40,655 bases of DNA from Draconibacterium orientale (lineage in GTDB: Bacteria; Bacteroidota; Bacteroidia; Bacteroidales; JAADGE01), in the NCBI GenBank assembly GCA_022729995.1, contig DZBS01000016.1, forward strand, positions 1-40,655. The letters run 5' to 3'. A model generated the notes under the pieces. That model was not told where the DNA came from. It worked only from the letters and a program-made list of their open reading frames with translations, and made no database searches. The translations under genes were made by a program, and so were the position numbers. Below, in pieces: positions 16,554-25,147 of the stretch (its first letter is position 1; every line of letters starts with the position of its first letter).

Positions 16554-18212
16554 TTAATTTACGGGAATTACAACTGTTATTGATGTTCCTTTATTTATTT
16601 CGCTTTTTATAGAAATTTCTCCTTTGTGCCTTTCAACAAATTCTTTACATAATATAATTCCAAGTCCCGAACCTTTTTCGTTGTTTGTTCCGTAAGTCGA
16701 AAAATGTTCGGTTGTATTAAATATTTTCACCAAATTTTCTTTTTCAATTCCTATTCCGTTATCTTCAACGATAAGTTCTATGTAATTCTTGTTTGATTTT
16801 ACAAAATCGTTAATAATAATTTTGATATTTCCGTTTTCGGGTGTAAATTTTATTGAGTTAGAAATTAAATTCCTCACAATTGTGTTAAGCATATTTTCAT
16901 CGGCAAAAAGTGTAAATTCTTTAACCGGATTGTGCGAAACTGTAAGGTTTTTTCGGTAAAAATTTGGTGTGAAAAGTGAAATATTTTCTTCAACAATTTC
17001 ATTTAACGAAAGCTCTTCGGGTCTGAAAACTATTCTTCCGCTTTGGCTTTTTGCCCATTCAAAAAGGTTTGCAAGTAAATTAAAAACCGAATCTGACGAT
17101 TCTCTTAATGTTTCAATAAAATCGCGAACTTCGTCTCTGTTTAGTTCATCGTATTCTTCTATTAACAAATCAAGTGCGTTTTTTAAATTGCCCACAGGTC
17201 CTCGCAAATCGTGACCAATTATTGAAAACATTTTATCTTTTGTATCGTTTGTGCTTCTTAAAAGTTCGGCTTGGCTGTTTATTTGAACATTTTGTTCGGT
17301 TAATTGAAGCAAAGCTTTTTCAAGTTCTATTGTTTGATTTTCAAGCTCTTGATTTTGTTCTGTTATTAATCTTTCTGCTTCTTTTTGTTCGCTTATATCT
17401 GTTGAACTGATAAGAACAACTTCGTTTGTATCAATCCAATATATTTTACTTGCAGTTACTTGATACCATCTTTTTGTTTCAGGCTCAAAATATTCATGGT
17501 CAACAGTTTCAAAAATTTCTTTGCTGTTGAGTTTTTCTTTTATATAGAAATTTAATAAAATTTTGTTTCTCTTTTCAATTTCTTTTTCCGATTTGTTTTC
17601 TTTATCGTAAAATAAATTCATTGCATTTCGGTTCAAAAAGATAATATTTTCGTTAATCGGGTCAATAACAAATATTAATTCGTTAACATTATCGGTTACT
17701 TTCTGAAAAATATCGTAGCCTTTAAATATTGCATTTTCAACTTGCCTTTGTTCGGTAATATCTTCTATTAAAGCAAGTCCGCAAATTTCATTTTCATTAA
17801 TATTTATTTTTTTTGTTTTAATTGAAACTAATAATTCGGGTAAATTTGTATTTATATTATAATTTCCTTCAAAAAAACTTTCGTGTCCAACCAATGCTTT
17901 CTCAAAAGTTTGAACAAGCATTTCGTCGGAAAAATCTCTTAAACTATAATTCTCGTTATTATTTTCCTTAATATTCAGAATTTCTTTACCTTTATTATTT
18001 ATATAAAAAACATGCAAATCTTTGTTATATAAAAAAAGACCGATGTTTAAATTATCATACAAAAAAAACCTGCTTTTATGTTCAAAATCTATACTTTCGT
18101 TTACCGATAAATTATCTTTTTCATATTTATTTTTATAAAATTGAATTTCTTTCAACAATTTATCATTTTCTTCGGAAAGACTTTTTACTTTTGCACTTAA
18201 TTCAGAGTTCAT
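16554..18212 (-). CDS. Soluble PAS-PAS histidine kinase
   Basis: 552 residues with no membrane segment. An N-terminal coiled coil (1-35) leads to PAS1 (about 50-155, ending EDITEQRQVENA), PAS2 (about 165-275, ending STDISEQKEAER), a Gln/Glu-rich coiled coil (275-320), HisKA with the phospho-acceptor His334 in IGHDLRGP, and HATPase_c with N-box (NLISNSIKFTP), G1 (VEDNGIGIE) and G2 (GSGLGIILCKEF). All catalytic boxes are intact. No response regulator gene is adjacent. It leads a minus-strand run followed by two membrane sensors lacking kinase domains and a small membrane protein, which suggests that the sensors could act on this kinase in trans. That link is inference from gene order. Confidence 0.93.
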   Translation of the reverse strand: MNSELSAKVKSLSEENDKLLKEIQFYKNKYEKDNLSVNESIDFEHKSRFFLYDNLNIGLFLYNKDLHVFYINNKGKEILNIKENNNENYSLRDFSDEMLVQTFEKALVGHESFFEGNYNINTNLPELLVSIKTKKININENEICGLALIEDITEQRQVENAIFKGYDIFQKVTDNVNELIFVIDPINENIIFLNRNAMNLFYDKENKSEKEIEKRNKILLNFYIKEKLNSKEIFETVDHEYFEPETKRWYQVTASKIYWIDTNEVVLISSTDISEQKEAERLITEQNQELENQTIELEKALLQLTEQNVQINSQAELLRSTNDTKDKMFSIIGHDLRGPVGNLKNALDLLIEEYDELNRDEVRDFIETLRESSDSVFNLLANLFEWAKSQSGRIVFRPEELSLNEIVEENISLFTPNFYRKNLTVSHNPVKEFTLFADENMLNTIVRNLISNSIKFTPENGNIKIIINDFVKSNKNYIELIVEDNGIGIEKENLVKIFNTTEHFSTYGTNNEKGSGLGIILCKEFVERHKGEISIKSEINKGTSITVVIPVN

Positions 18213-18233
18213 AACATGTTTATATAATTATAA

Positions 18234-18241
18234 CAAAAATA
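18234..18241 (-). promoter_or_regulatory. Candidate -7 box for the histidine kinase/sensor operon
   Basis: The minus strand reads TATTTTTG, matching TAnnTTTG, 21 bases upstream of the kinase ATG at 18212. No TTG is present at the normal -33 distance, so the promoter would be weak or dependent on another factor. The call rests on this one box and its position. Confidence 0.35.
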
Positions 18242-18341
18242 GTTAATTATTTTTATTTTACTACTAAAATACCAGAGTTTTAAAAGCTTTAAAATTTTAA
18301 TTTTATTATGAAAGATATTGAACTTTATTAAAAAAATCTAA

Positions 18342-19610
18342 ATGAGCATTACATTTATTATAACAATTATTGCAATTACGCTGGTTTTTTCCGCATTTTT
18401 TTCGGGAATGGAAATTGCCTACATTACTGCAAATAAATTCCGAATCGAATTAGACAAAAAACAAAATTTAATGTCGTCAGGAATTATTAAAATTTTTACT
18501 AAAAATCCAGGTCAATATATTGCTACAATGCTTGTTGGCAACAATGTTGCTCTTGTAGTTTACGGTTTATATTTTGCCAAACTTTTGGAACCATATATTC
18601 TTCAATATATTACGCAAAGTTCGGGTTGGGCTGTTTTAATTCAAACAATTGTGTCAACAATATTAATACTTGTTACAGCAGAATTTCTTCCAAAAACTAT
18701 TTTCAGACAAAGCTCAAACTTTTTTTTGAATATTTTTGCTGTTCCTGTTTTTATATTTTACATACTTTTTTTCCCTATTGCAAAATTTACAGTTATTTTC
18801 TCAAACGCAATTATTAAATTATTTTTTAAAACAAATATTAAAACTCCCGAAAATATTACATTCGGAAGAATGGATTTAAACAATTTTCTTACTGTTGCCG
18901 AAAACGAAAATAAAAATTCCGATGACATTGAAAATGAGGTAAAAATATTTAAAAACGCATTATATTTTTCAAAAATAAAAGTGCGTGAATGCTTCGTGCC
19001 GCGAAACGAAATTATTGCTGTTGATATTGATGACAGTATAGACGATGTTAAAGAAATTCTTATTAAAACTAAAGTCTCCAAAGTTCTTGTTTATAAAGAC
19101 AGTATCGACAATATTATCGGATATGTTCACACTTTTGATATTTTTAAAAAACCAAAATCAATAAAAGCTGCATTAAACAAAATTATTGTTGTTACCGAAA
19201 CTATGCCTGTTAATAAACTTCTTAACCAATTTATTCAATCACATCACAGCTTAGCTTTGGTTGTTGATGAGTTTGGAGGAACTTCCGGAATTGTTACAAT
19301 GGAAGATATTATTGAAGAAATTATCGGCGAAATTGAAGACGAACACGATGTTGACGAAAATTTAGACAATAAAATTTCCGAAAACGAATTTATGCTTAGC
19401 GGAAGAATTGAAATTGATTATTTAAACGAAAAATACAATTTGCAAATTCCCGATTCTCATAACTACGAAACAATTGCCGGATTAATTTTAAATATTCACG
19501 AACAAATTCCCGACAAAGGACAAATTATTCAATCCGGAAACCTTAAATTTGAAATTATTAAAGTTGAAGGTCCTAAAATAAAAAAAGTAAAACTTACAAT
19601 TATTGATTAA
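18342..19610 (+). CDS. CNNM/CBS-pair membrane protein (CorC/HlyC, hemolysin-like; GldE relative)
   Basis: 422 residues. The N-terminal CNNM (DUF21) domain (about 1-190) has several membrane segments and the typical opening FFSGMEIAYITANKFRIE and VGNNVALVVYG. A CBS pair follows (about 205-325, VRECFVPRNEIIAVD and VVDEFGGTSGIVTMEDIIEEIIGEI), then a CorC/HlyC C-terminal domain (about 340-420, SENEFMLSGRIEIDYLNE). Family members bind adenine nucleotides and are implicated in Mg2+ homeostasis; the relative GldE is linked to gliding and type IX secretion in some Bacteroidota. No gld or por genes are nearby, so I do not use that name. It is the first gene of a tight plus-strand run, with only 2 bases before the next start. 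Confidence 0.88.
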   Translation: MSITFIITIIAITLVFSAFFSGMEIAYITANKFRIELDKKQNLMSSGIIKIFTKNPGQYIATMLVGNNVALVVYGLYFAKLLEPYILQYITQSSGWAVLIQTIVSTILILVTAEFLPKTIFRQSSNFFLNIFAVPVFIFYILFFPIAKFTVIFSNAIIKLFFKTNIKTPENITFGRMDLNNFLTVAENENKNSDDIENEVKIFKNALYFSKIKVRECFVPRNEIIAVDIDDSIDDVKEILIKTKVSKVLVYKDSIDNIIGYVHTFDIFKKPKSIKAALNKIIVVTETMPVNKLLNQFIQSHHSLALVVDEFGGTSGIVTMEDIIEEIIGEIEDEHDVDENLDNKISENEFMLSGRIEIDYLNEKYNLQIPDSHNYETIAGLILNIHEQIPDKGQIIQSGNLKFEIIKVEGPKIKKVKLTIID

Positions 19611-19612
19611 AA

Positions 19613-21475
19613 ATGAGCGAATCTATAAAACATGAATGCGGAATTGCACTTATCAGACTTCTTAAACCTAAAGAATTTTATATAAAAAAATACGGTACAA
19701 ATAAATACGCTCTTCACAAACTTTATTTGTTAATGGAAAAACAACACAATAGAGGCCAAGACGGTGCAGGTGTTGTAAGTTTGAAACTAAATCTTGAAGC
19801 AGGCGAAAAATATATTTTTAGAGAAAGAAGCAATAAATCTTTACCAATTAAAGAAGTTTTCGACAATATATATCTTAGAAACAACAATAACGACACCGAA
19901 ATTGAACCTTTCCTGGGAGAAGTTATGCTCGGACATCTCAGATACGGAACTTTCGGAAAAAATAATATCGAAAGCGTTCACCCGGTTATGCGACAAAATA
20001 ATTGGAGAAGCAGAACTCTTGTTTTAGCCGGAAATTTTAATATGACAAATGTTGACGAACTTTTCGAAAATCTGAAAAAATACGGACAACACCCGATTGA
20101 TTATTCCGACACTGTTACCGTTCTTGAAAACCTCGGTCATTTTCTCGACCAAGAAAATCAAGGTTTATTTGAACTTTACAAACTTAGAGGACATTCACAT
20201 AAAGACATTACAAATCTTATTGAAGAAAATATCGATATAGAAAATATTCTTCGGTCTTCAAGCAAATATTGGGACGGCGGTTATGCAATGGCAGGCGTTA
20301 TCGGTCATGGCGACGCATTTGTGCTTCGCGATCCGTCGGGAATTCGTCCCGCATTTTTCTATCACGACGACGAAGTGGCTGTTGTTGCTTCGGAAAGACC
20401 TGTTATTCAAACCGTTTTTAATGTAACTTCCGATAAAATTCATGAAGTTGAACCCGGTCATGCACTTATTATTAAAAAATCAGGAACAGTTTATCAAACT
20501 AAAATTAAAGAACAACTTGAAAAAAAATCATGTTCTTTTGAAAGAATTTATTTCTCAAGAGGAACAGATAAAGACATTTACAACGAAAGAAAAAAACTTG
20601 GAGAATTAATTACTCCCGAAGTTTTAAAAATTATTAATAACGATATTAAAAATTCTGTTTTCTCTTTTATTCCAAACACAGCAGAAACAGCTTTTTACGG
20701 AATGATTAAGGCTGTTGAAACTTATTTGAACGACCTTAAAAAAAATCAAATTCTTGAACTCGGAAATAATTTAACACCCGAAAAACTTTCGGAAATATTG
20801 GCAATGCGACCAAAAGTGGAAAAAATTGCCGTGAAAGATGTAAAACTCAGAACTTTTATTACTCACGACGAAGACAGAAACGACATGGTTGAGCATGTTT
20901 ACGACATAACTTACGGAACTGTTAACCGAAAAAATGACAATCTGGTTATTATAGACGACTCAATTGTGAGAGGAACAACTCTCCGACAAAGTGTCATAAA
21001 AATCCTCGACCGTTTAGAACCCAAAAGCATTATAATTGTTTCGTCGTCGCCACAAATAAGATATCCCGATTGTTACGGAATTGACATGGCAAATTTGGGC
21101 GATTTTATTGCTTTTAAAGCTACAATTGAATTGTTGAAAGATACAAATAAACAATCTGTAATAGAAGAAGTTTATAAGAAATCAAAAGCACAAGAAAAAC
21201 TTCCGAAAGAAGAAATTACAAATTTTGTGAAAGAAATATATAAACCTTTTAGTCCGCAACAAATTTCGGATAAAATTGCTCAACTTGTTACAGATAAATC
21301 GGTTAAAGCAGAAGTTAAAATTGTTTATCAAACTATTGAAAATCTGCACAAAGCTTGTCCGGAAAATACCGGCGATTGGTATTTTACCGGCGATTATCCA
21401 ACACCCGGCGGAAATAAGGTTGTAAATAAAGCATTTATTAATTATTATGAAGGAAAAAAAGGCAGAGCTTATTAA
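19613..21475 (+). CDS. Long PurF-like amidophosphoribosyltransferase
   Basis: 620 residues, longer than ordinary PurF (about 470-505). PurF makes 5-phosphoribosylamine from PRPP and glutamine, the first step of purine synthesis. The class II glutaminase half has its nucleophile at Cys9 (KHECGIALIRLL), implying removal of an eight-residue leader, and shows QHNRGQDGAG, GHLRYGTFG and LRDPSGIRPAFFY. The phosphoribosyltransferase half has the PRPP loop VIIDDSIVRGTTLRQS and YPDCYGIDM. Extra length comes from inserts around the glutaminase loops and from about 120 residues between IYFSRGTDKD and the PRPP loop. The C-terminus (WYFTGDYPTPGG) lacks the CxxC seen in Fe-S-type PurF. I recall this long version as a Bacteroidota-typical protein. 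Whether it is the main PurF or a specialised paralogue cannot be told here. Confidence 0.88.
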   Translation: MSESIKHECGIALIRLLKPKEFYIKKYGTNKYALHKLYLLMEKQHNRGQDGAGVVSLKLNLEAGEKYIFRERSNKSLPIKEVFDNIYLRNNNNDTEIEPFLGEVMLGHLRYGTFGKNNIESVHPVMRQNNWRSRTLVLAGNFNMTNVDELFENLKKYGQHPIDYSDTVTVLENLGHFLDQENQGLFELYKLRGHSHKDITNLIEENIDIENILRSSSKYWDGGYAMAGVIGHGDAFVLRDPSGIRPAFFYHDDEVAVVASERPVIQTVFNVTSDKIHEVEPGHALIIKKSGTVYQTKIKEQLEKKSCSFERIYFSRGTDKDIYNERKKLGELITPEVLKIINNDIKNSVFSFIPNTAETAFYGMIKAVETYLNDLKKNQILELGNNLTPEKLSEILAMRPKVEKIAVKDVKLRTFITHDEDRNDMVEHVYDITYGTVNRKNDNLVIIDDSIVRGTTLRQSVIKILDRLEPKSIIIVSSSPQIRYPDCYGIDMANLGDFIAFKATIELLKDTNKQSVIEEVYKKSKAQEKLPKEEITNFVKEIYKPFSPQQISDKIAQLVTDKSVKAEVKIVYQTIENLHKACPENTGDWYFTGDYPTPGGNKVVNKAFINYYEGKKGRAY

Positions 21476-21519
21476 TTAAAAAAATAAGATTAAAACTAAT
21501 TTTAAAAATATAATTCAAA

Positions 21520-22200
21520 ATGAACAATACGGTAATAAATTGCAAAGCAATTGCAAAACACTATCAAGTTGGAACTCAAACTGTAAAAGCTCTTAGAACT
21601 ATTGATATAGTTATAGAAAAAGGCGAATACGTTGCAATTATGGGACCTTCAGGTTCGGGAAAATCAACACTGATGAATATTATCGGTTGTTTAGATACTC
21701 CAACATCCGGAGATTATGTTCTCAACGGAACAAACGTGAGTAAAATGACCGACAACGAACTTGCGGAAACCAGAAACAAAGAAATTGGTTTTGTATTTCA
21801 AACATTTAATTTATTGCCAAGATATACAGCTTTGGAAAACGTTATGCTTCCAATGATTTACGCAGGTTTAGATAAAGAAACACGAAGAAAAAGAGCCGAA
21901 GATGTTCTTCAAAGTGTTGATTTATCCGACAGAATTACTCATCGTCCGAGCGAACTTTCAGGCGGACAAAGACAAAGAGTTGCCGTTGCAAGAGCTTTGG
22001 TTAATAATCCTTCGATTATTTTGGCCGATGAACCGACAGGAAATTTGGACTCAAAAACGTCTGTTGATATTATGAATCTTTTTTCAAAAATTCATGCCGA
22101 CGGAAATACGGTTATTGTGGTAACTCACGAAGAAGATATTGCTAAATATGCTCACAGAATTATTAGACTGAGAGACGGAATGGTAGAAAGCGATAAATAA
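21520..22200 (+). CDS. ABC transporter ATP-binding protein, LolD/MacB type
   Basis: 226-residue ATPase of the MacB/LolD/FtsE class, which drives MacB-fold permeases for lipoprotein release, peptide export or related mechanical work. Motifs are all present: Walker [10 protein letters not shown] (residues 42-50), Q-loop ([18 protein letters not shown]), signature [15 protein letters not shown], Walker [13 protein letters not shown] and the H-switch VVTHE. The family hallmark NLDSKT is seen. No MacB-like or FtsX-like permease is adjacent; the next gene, one base later, is a helical-repeat protein. The permease must lie elsewhere or be shared, so a specific name such as lolD is not justified. Confidence 0.92.
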   Translation: MNNTVINCKAIAKHYQVGTQTVKALRTIDIVIEKGEYVAIMGPSGSGKSTLMNIIGCLDTPTSGDYVLNGTNVSKMTDNELAETRNKEIGFVFQTFNLLPRYTALENVMLPMIYAGLDKETRRKRAEDVLQSVDLSDRITHRPSELSGGQRQRVAVARALVNNPSIILADEPTGNLDSKTSVDIMNLFSKIHADGNTVIVVTHEEDIAKYAHRIIRLRDGMVESDK

Positions 22201-22201
22201 A

Positions 22202-22720
22202 ATGCCCGATTTAGAAAAAATATTAAGTCTCGACCTTCTCAGAATCACCGTTGATGTTGCAGCCGACATTGTTGGCGAAAACAGTTCATATTTTGATGAT
22301 TTGATTAATTATTCGTTACTCGAAAAAAAAACTCTCAGTTTAAATGCTACAAGAGTTATTGAGATAATAATTACAAAAAAAAGAGAATTATTTTTTCCTT
22401 ACGCCAATTTAATTGCCGAAAAATATCCTACTTTCAAAACCGACGGACTTAAAAGAATGTATCCGAAAATACTTGGTTTTGCTACAGAAAAAATTTCGGA
22501 CGAAAACAAAATTATTCTGCTCGAAACTTGTTTCAAATATTTGCTTTCCGAACGTGAAGCTCTTGTAGTGAGAGTAAATTGTATGGATTTAATTTATAAA
22601 ATTTCGGAAGAAATTCCGGAAATAAAAGGCGAATTACAAGCAAGCCTTGAATTTATTTATGACCAAAGTGCCGCATCAATTCAAGCAAGAGCAACCAAAA
22701 TATTATCAAAATTAAAATAA
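22202..22720 (+). CDS. Helical-repeat protein of unknown function, coupled to the ABC ATPase
   Basis: 172 residues, starting 1 base after the ATPase stop, so probably translationally coupled. The sequence is almost entirely alpha-helical with a HEAT-like rhythm: pairs of helices such as DLLRITVDVAADIV, NATRVIEIIITKKRELFFPY, KIILLETCFKYLL and ALVVRVNCMDLIYKISEEI, ending in SIQARATKILSKLK. It has no signal peptide, membrane segment or catalytic motif. I recognise the general type as a conserved Bacteroidota hypothetical protein but know no function. A role as scaffold or regulator of the ATPase is suggested only by position. Confidence 0.75.
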   Translation: MPDLEKILSLDLLRITVDVAADIVGENSSYFDDLINYSLLEKKTLSLNATRVIEIIITKKRELFFPYANLIAEKYPTFKTDGLKRMYPKILGFATEKISDENKIILLETCFKYLLSEREALVVRVNCMDLIYKISEEIPEIKGELQASLEFIYDQSAASIQARATKILSKLK

Positions 22721-22731
22721 AAAAAACCGAA

Positions 22732-23736
22732 ATGACAATTCAACAAAGAGCCGAAGCTTTTATCAAATTAGGAAAAAAAATATCAGAAAATAAAATCAAC
22801 ACCAAGAATTCAAATCCTTGGTTTACACCCGAAAACGTTGAATTTGCAATTCGCCAAACTATAATTTCTTTATCCGAAGAAAATATAAACAAATGGATAA
22901 AAATGTATCCGGAAACAGATGAAGCCAAAAACAAGAAAATAATTGGTGTTATTTCTGCCGGAAACATTCCGCTTGTTGGTTTTCACGACTTTTTATCTGT
23001 TTTAATTACAGGAAATTTTTATACCGGAAAATTCTCTTCAAAAGACAATTCTCTAATGACAACTTTAATAAGTTTACTTTTAGAAATTGAACCCGAATTT
23101 AAAAAATATATTCAAATTAAAGAAGATAAAATTTCCGATTTCGACGCAGTTATTGCAACCGGAAGCAATAACTCAGCAAGGTATTTTGAATATTATTTTG
23201 GAAAATATCCGCATATTATTCGCAAAAACAGAAACTCTGTTGCGATAATTACAGGCGATGAAACAGATGATGAATTGGATTTACTTGCCGACGATATTTT
23301 TGTGTATTTTGGATTGGGTTGCAGAAACGTTTCAAAACTTTTTTTGCCCGACAATTACAATCTTCATAATATTTTTAAAAGCTCGTTAAAATACAGCTAT
23401 ATCAGAAACAATAACAAATACTCCAATAATTACGACTACAACAGAGCAATTTACATGATGAATCAAATAAATTTTTTCGATAACGGATTTATGATTTTGA
23501 AAGAAGATATTGGCATTTCATCGCCTGTTTCGGTTGTTTTTTATGAAAATTATTCTAAAATTGAAACTGTTAAAGAAAGATTAAATATTGATTCGGAAAA
23601 AATACAATGTCTCGTTACTAAAAAAGGAATTATTGAAAATTCGATATACTTCGGAAACACGCAAAAGCCTTATCTTTGGGATTACGCGGATAATGTTGAC
23701 ACAATGAAATTTTTGATTGATTTGAATAATGGATAA
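22732..23736 (+). CDS. Acyl-CoA reductase, LuxC family
   Basis: 334 residues, matching the LuxC-type fatty acyl-CoA reductase family found widely in Bacteroidota outside bioluminescence. Such enzymes use NADPH to reduce acyl-CoA or acyl thioesters to aldehydes through a thioester on a cysteine. Visible motifs are WFTPENVEFAI near the N-terminus, IGVISAGNIPLVGFHDFL (cofactor-binding region), AVIATGSNNSARYFEYYF, and the probable nucleophile Cys197 in YFGLGCRNVSKL. The protein is shorter than Vibrio LuxC (about 480), as usual for this branch. No luxD or luxE partners are nearby. It overlaps miaA by 8 bases, indicating one transcript. The physiological substrate is unknown. Confidence 0.86.
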   Translation: MTIQQRAEAFIKLGKKISENKINTKNSNPWFTPENVEFAIRQTIISLSEENINKWIKMYPETDEAKNKKIIGVISAGNIPLVGFHDFLSVLITGNFYTGKFSSKDNSLMTTLISLLLEIEPEFKKYIQIKEDKISDFDAVIATGSNNSARYFEYYFGKYPHIIRKNRNSVAIITGDETDDELDLLADDIFVYFGLGCRNVSKLFLPDNYNLHNIFKSSLKYSYIRNNNKYSNNYDYNRAIYMMNQINFFDNGFMILKEDIGISSPVSVVFYENYSKIETVKERLNIDSEKIQCLVTKKGIIENSIYFGNTQKPYLWDYADNVDTMKFLIDLNNG

Positions 23737-24640
23737 AACAAAAACTCTGATTGTAATTTTGGGTCCAACCGGAATCGGGAAAACCGATTTAAGTATTGAA
23801 ATTGCTCAATTGCTTGATACCGAAATAATTTCATCGGATTCAAGGCAATTATTCAAAGAACTTAAAATTGGAACTGCAGTTCCTTCAAACGAACAACTTT
23901 CGGCAATTAAACATCATTTAATTGGTAATAAATCTATTTTTGATAATTACAGCGCCGGAAAATACGAAATTGATGTTTTAGAAATCTTGGAAAATATCTT
24001 CAAAAATAAAAATTATGCTTTACTTGTCGGCGGTTCGGGAATGTATATTGATGCCGTTTGTAAAGGAATAGACGATTTGCCCGATATTGACCAAGAAATT
24101 AGAAAAAATCTTTGCAAAAGATATGATAACGAAGGAATTGAAAGTCTTAGATTTGACCTAAAAAGACTTGACCCTGAATGTTACTCAAAAACCGATTTGC
24201 AAAATTCAAAAAGAATACTTAAAGCTCTGGAAATTTGCATTCAAACCGGAAAAACATATAGTTCTTTTCTAAAAAATTCCGAGAAAAAAAGATATTTTAA
24301 TATAATAAAAATCGGACTTGAAAGAGACAGAAACGAGTTATATGACAGAATTGACAAGCGAATTGACATAATGCTCGAAAGCGGATTGCTTGAAGAAGCA
24401 AAACAATTTTTGGAGCATAAAGATTTAAACTCGTTAAACACTGTTGGTTACAAAGAATTATTCCCGTATTTTGAAAATAATTATTCGTTTGATGAAGCCG
24501 TTAGACTAATAAAAAGAAACAGCAGACATTACGCAAAACGCCAAATTACTTGGTTTAAACGCGATAAAGAAATTATTTGGTTTAATGCCGACGACAAAGA
24601 AAAAATTATAAATTTTATTAACGAAAATATCAATATTTGA
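23729..24640 (+). CDS. miaA: tRNA dimethylallyltransferase MiaA
   Basis: Transfers a dimethylallyl group to N6 of A37 in tRNAs that read codons starting with U, improving decoding. The 303-residue protein is full length and has the P-loop GPTGIGKTDLS (about 12-22), DSRQLFKEL, LVGGSGMYIDAVCKGID, NSKRILKALEIC, VGYKELFPYF and the tRNA-binding segment RNSRHYAKRQITWFKRD. The ATG lies within the end of the acyl-CoA reductase gene (8-base overlap). Nothing unusual. Its partner miaB is not in this window. Confidence 0.96.
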   Translation: MDKTKTLIVILGPTGIGKTDLSIEIAQLLDTEIISSDSRQLFKELKIGTAVPSNEQLSAIKHHLIGNKSIFDNYSAGKYEIDVLEILENIFKNKNYALLVGGSGMYIDAVCKGIDDLPDIDQEIRKNLCKRYDNEGIESLRFDLKRLDPECYSKTDLQNSKRILKALEICIQTGKTYSSFLKNSEKKRYFNIIKIGLERDRNELYDRIDKRIDIMLESGLLEEAKQFLEHKDLNSLNTVGYKELFPYFENNYSFDEAVRLIKRNSRHYAKRQITWFKRDKEIIWFNADDKEKIINFINENINI

Positions 24641-24661
24641 TACTAATCCGAAATATGAAAT

Positions 24662-25147
24662 ATGAATAACAAAAACGAGATAGAACACATCACAATTAGA
24701 GTTTACGGAATTTTAATAAATGAAAAAAATGAAGTTCTGCTTAGCGATGAATTTGCTTTGGGACAAAGAATTACAAAATTTCCCGGTGGCGGTTTAGATT
24801 TGGGTGAAGGAACAATAGATACATTAAAACGAGAATTTATTGAGGAATTTAATCAGGAAATTGAAGTTTTGGAACATTTTTATACAACAGATTTTTTTCA
24901 GAAAGCATTCACACTCAAAAATTTTCAACTTTTTAGCATTTACTATTTAGTTAAAATATTGGGGAAAAACAATTTGAAATTATCCGAAAAACCATTCGAC
25001 AAAGAAAATTTTGAACCCGGCGATCAAACAATCAGATTTGAAAAAATTGAAAAGTTAACAACCGATTCTGTAACTTTTCCGATAGATAAAGTTGTGATGA
25101 AAAAAATAAAGGAAAAATACAAAACTTCAATAAAAAAAACATTATGA
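24662..25147 (+). CDS. Nudix hydrolase
   Basis: 161 residues with a complete Nudix box, GGLDLGEGTIDTLKREFIEE at about residues 42-61, matching G-x5-E-x7-REUxEE, so the Mg2+-binding glutamates are in place. Family members hydrolyse nucleoside diphosphates linked to another group. The N-terminus (HITIRVYGILINEKNEVLLSDE) and the central segment (FQLFSIYYLVKIL) complete the fold. The substrate cannot be inferred; it could be an oxidised nucleotide or a nucleotide sugar. It starts 21 bases after miaA and overlaps the glycosyltransferase by 4 bases (ATGA), so the two are likely coupled. Confidence 0.9.
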   Translation: MNNKNEIEHITIRVYGILINEKNEVLLSDEFALGQRITKFPGGGLDLGEGTIDTLKREFIEEFNQEIEVLEHFYTTDFFQKAFTLKNFQLFSIYYLVKILGKNNLKLSEKPFDKENFEPGDQTIRFEKIEKLTTDSVTFPIDKVVMKKIKEKYKTSIKKTL

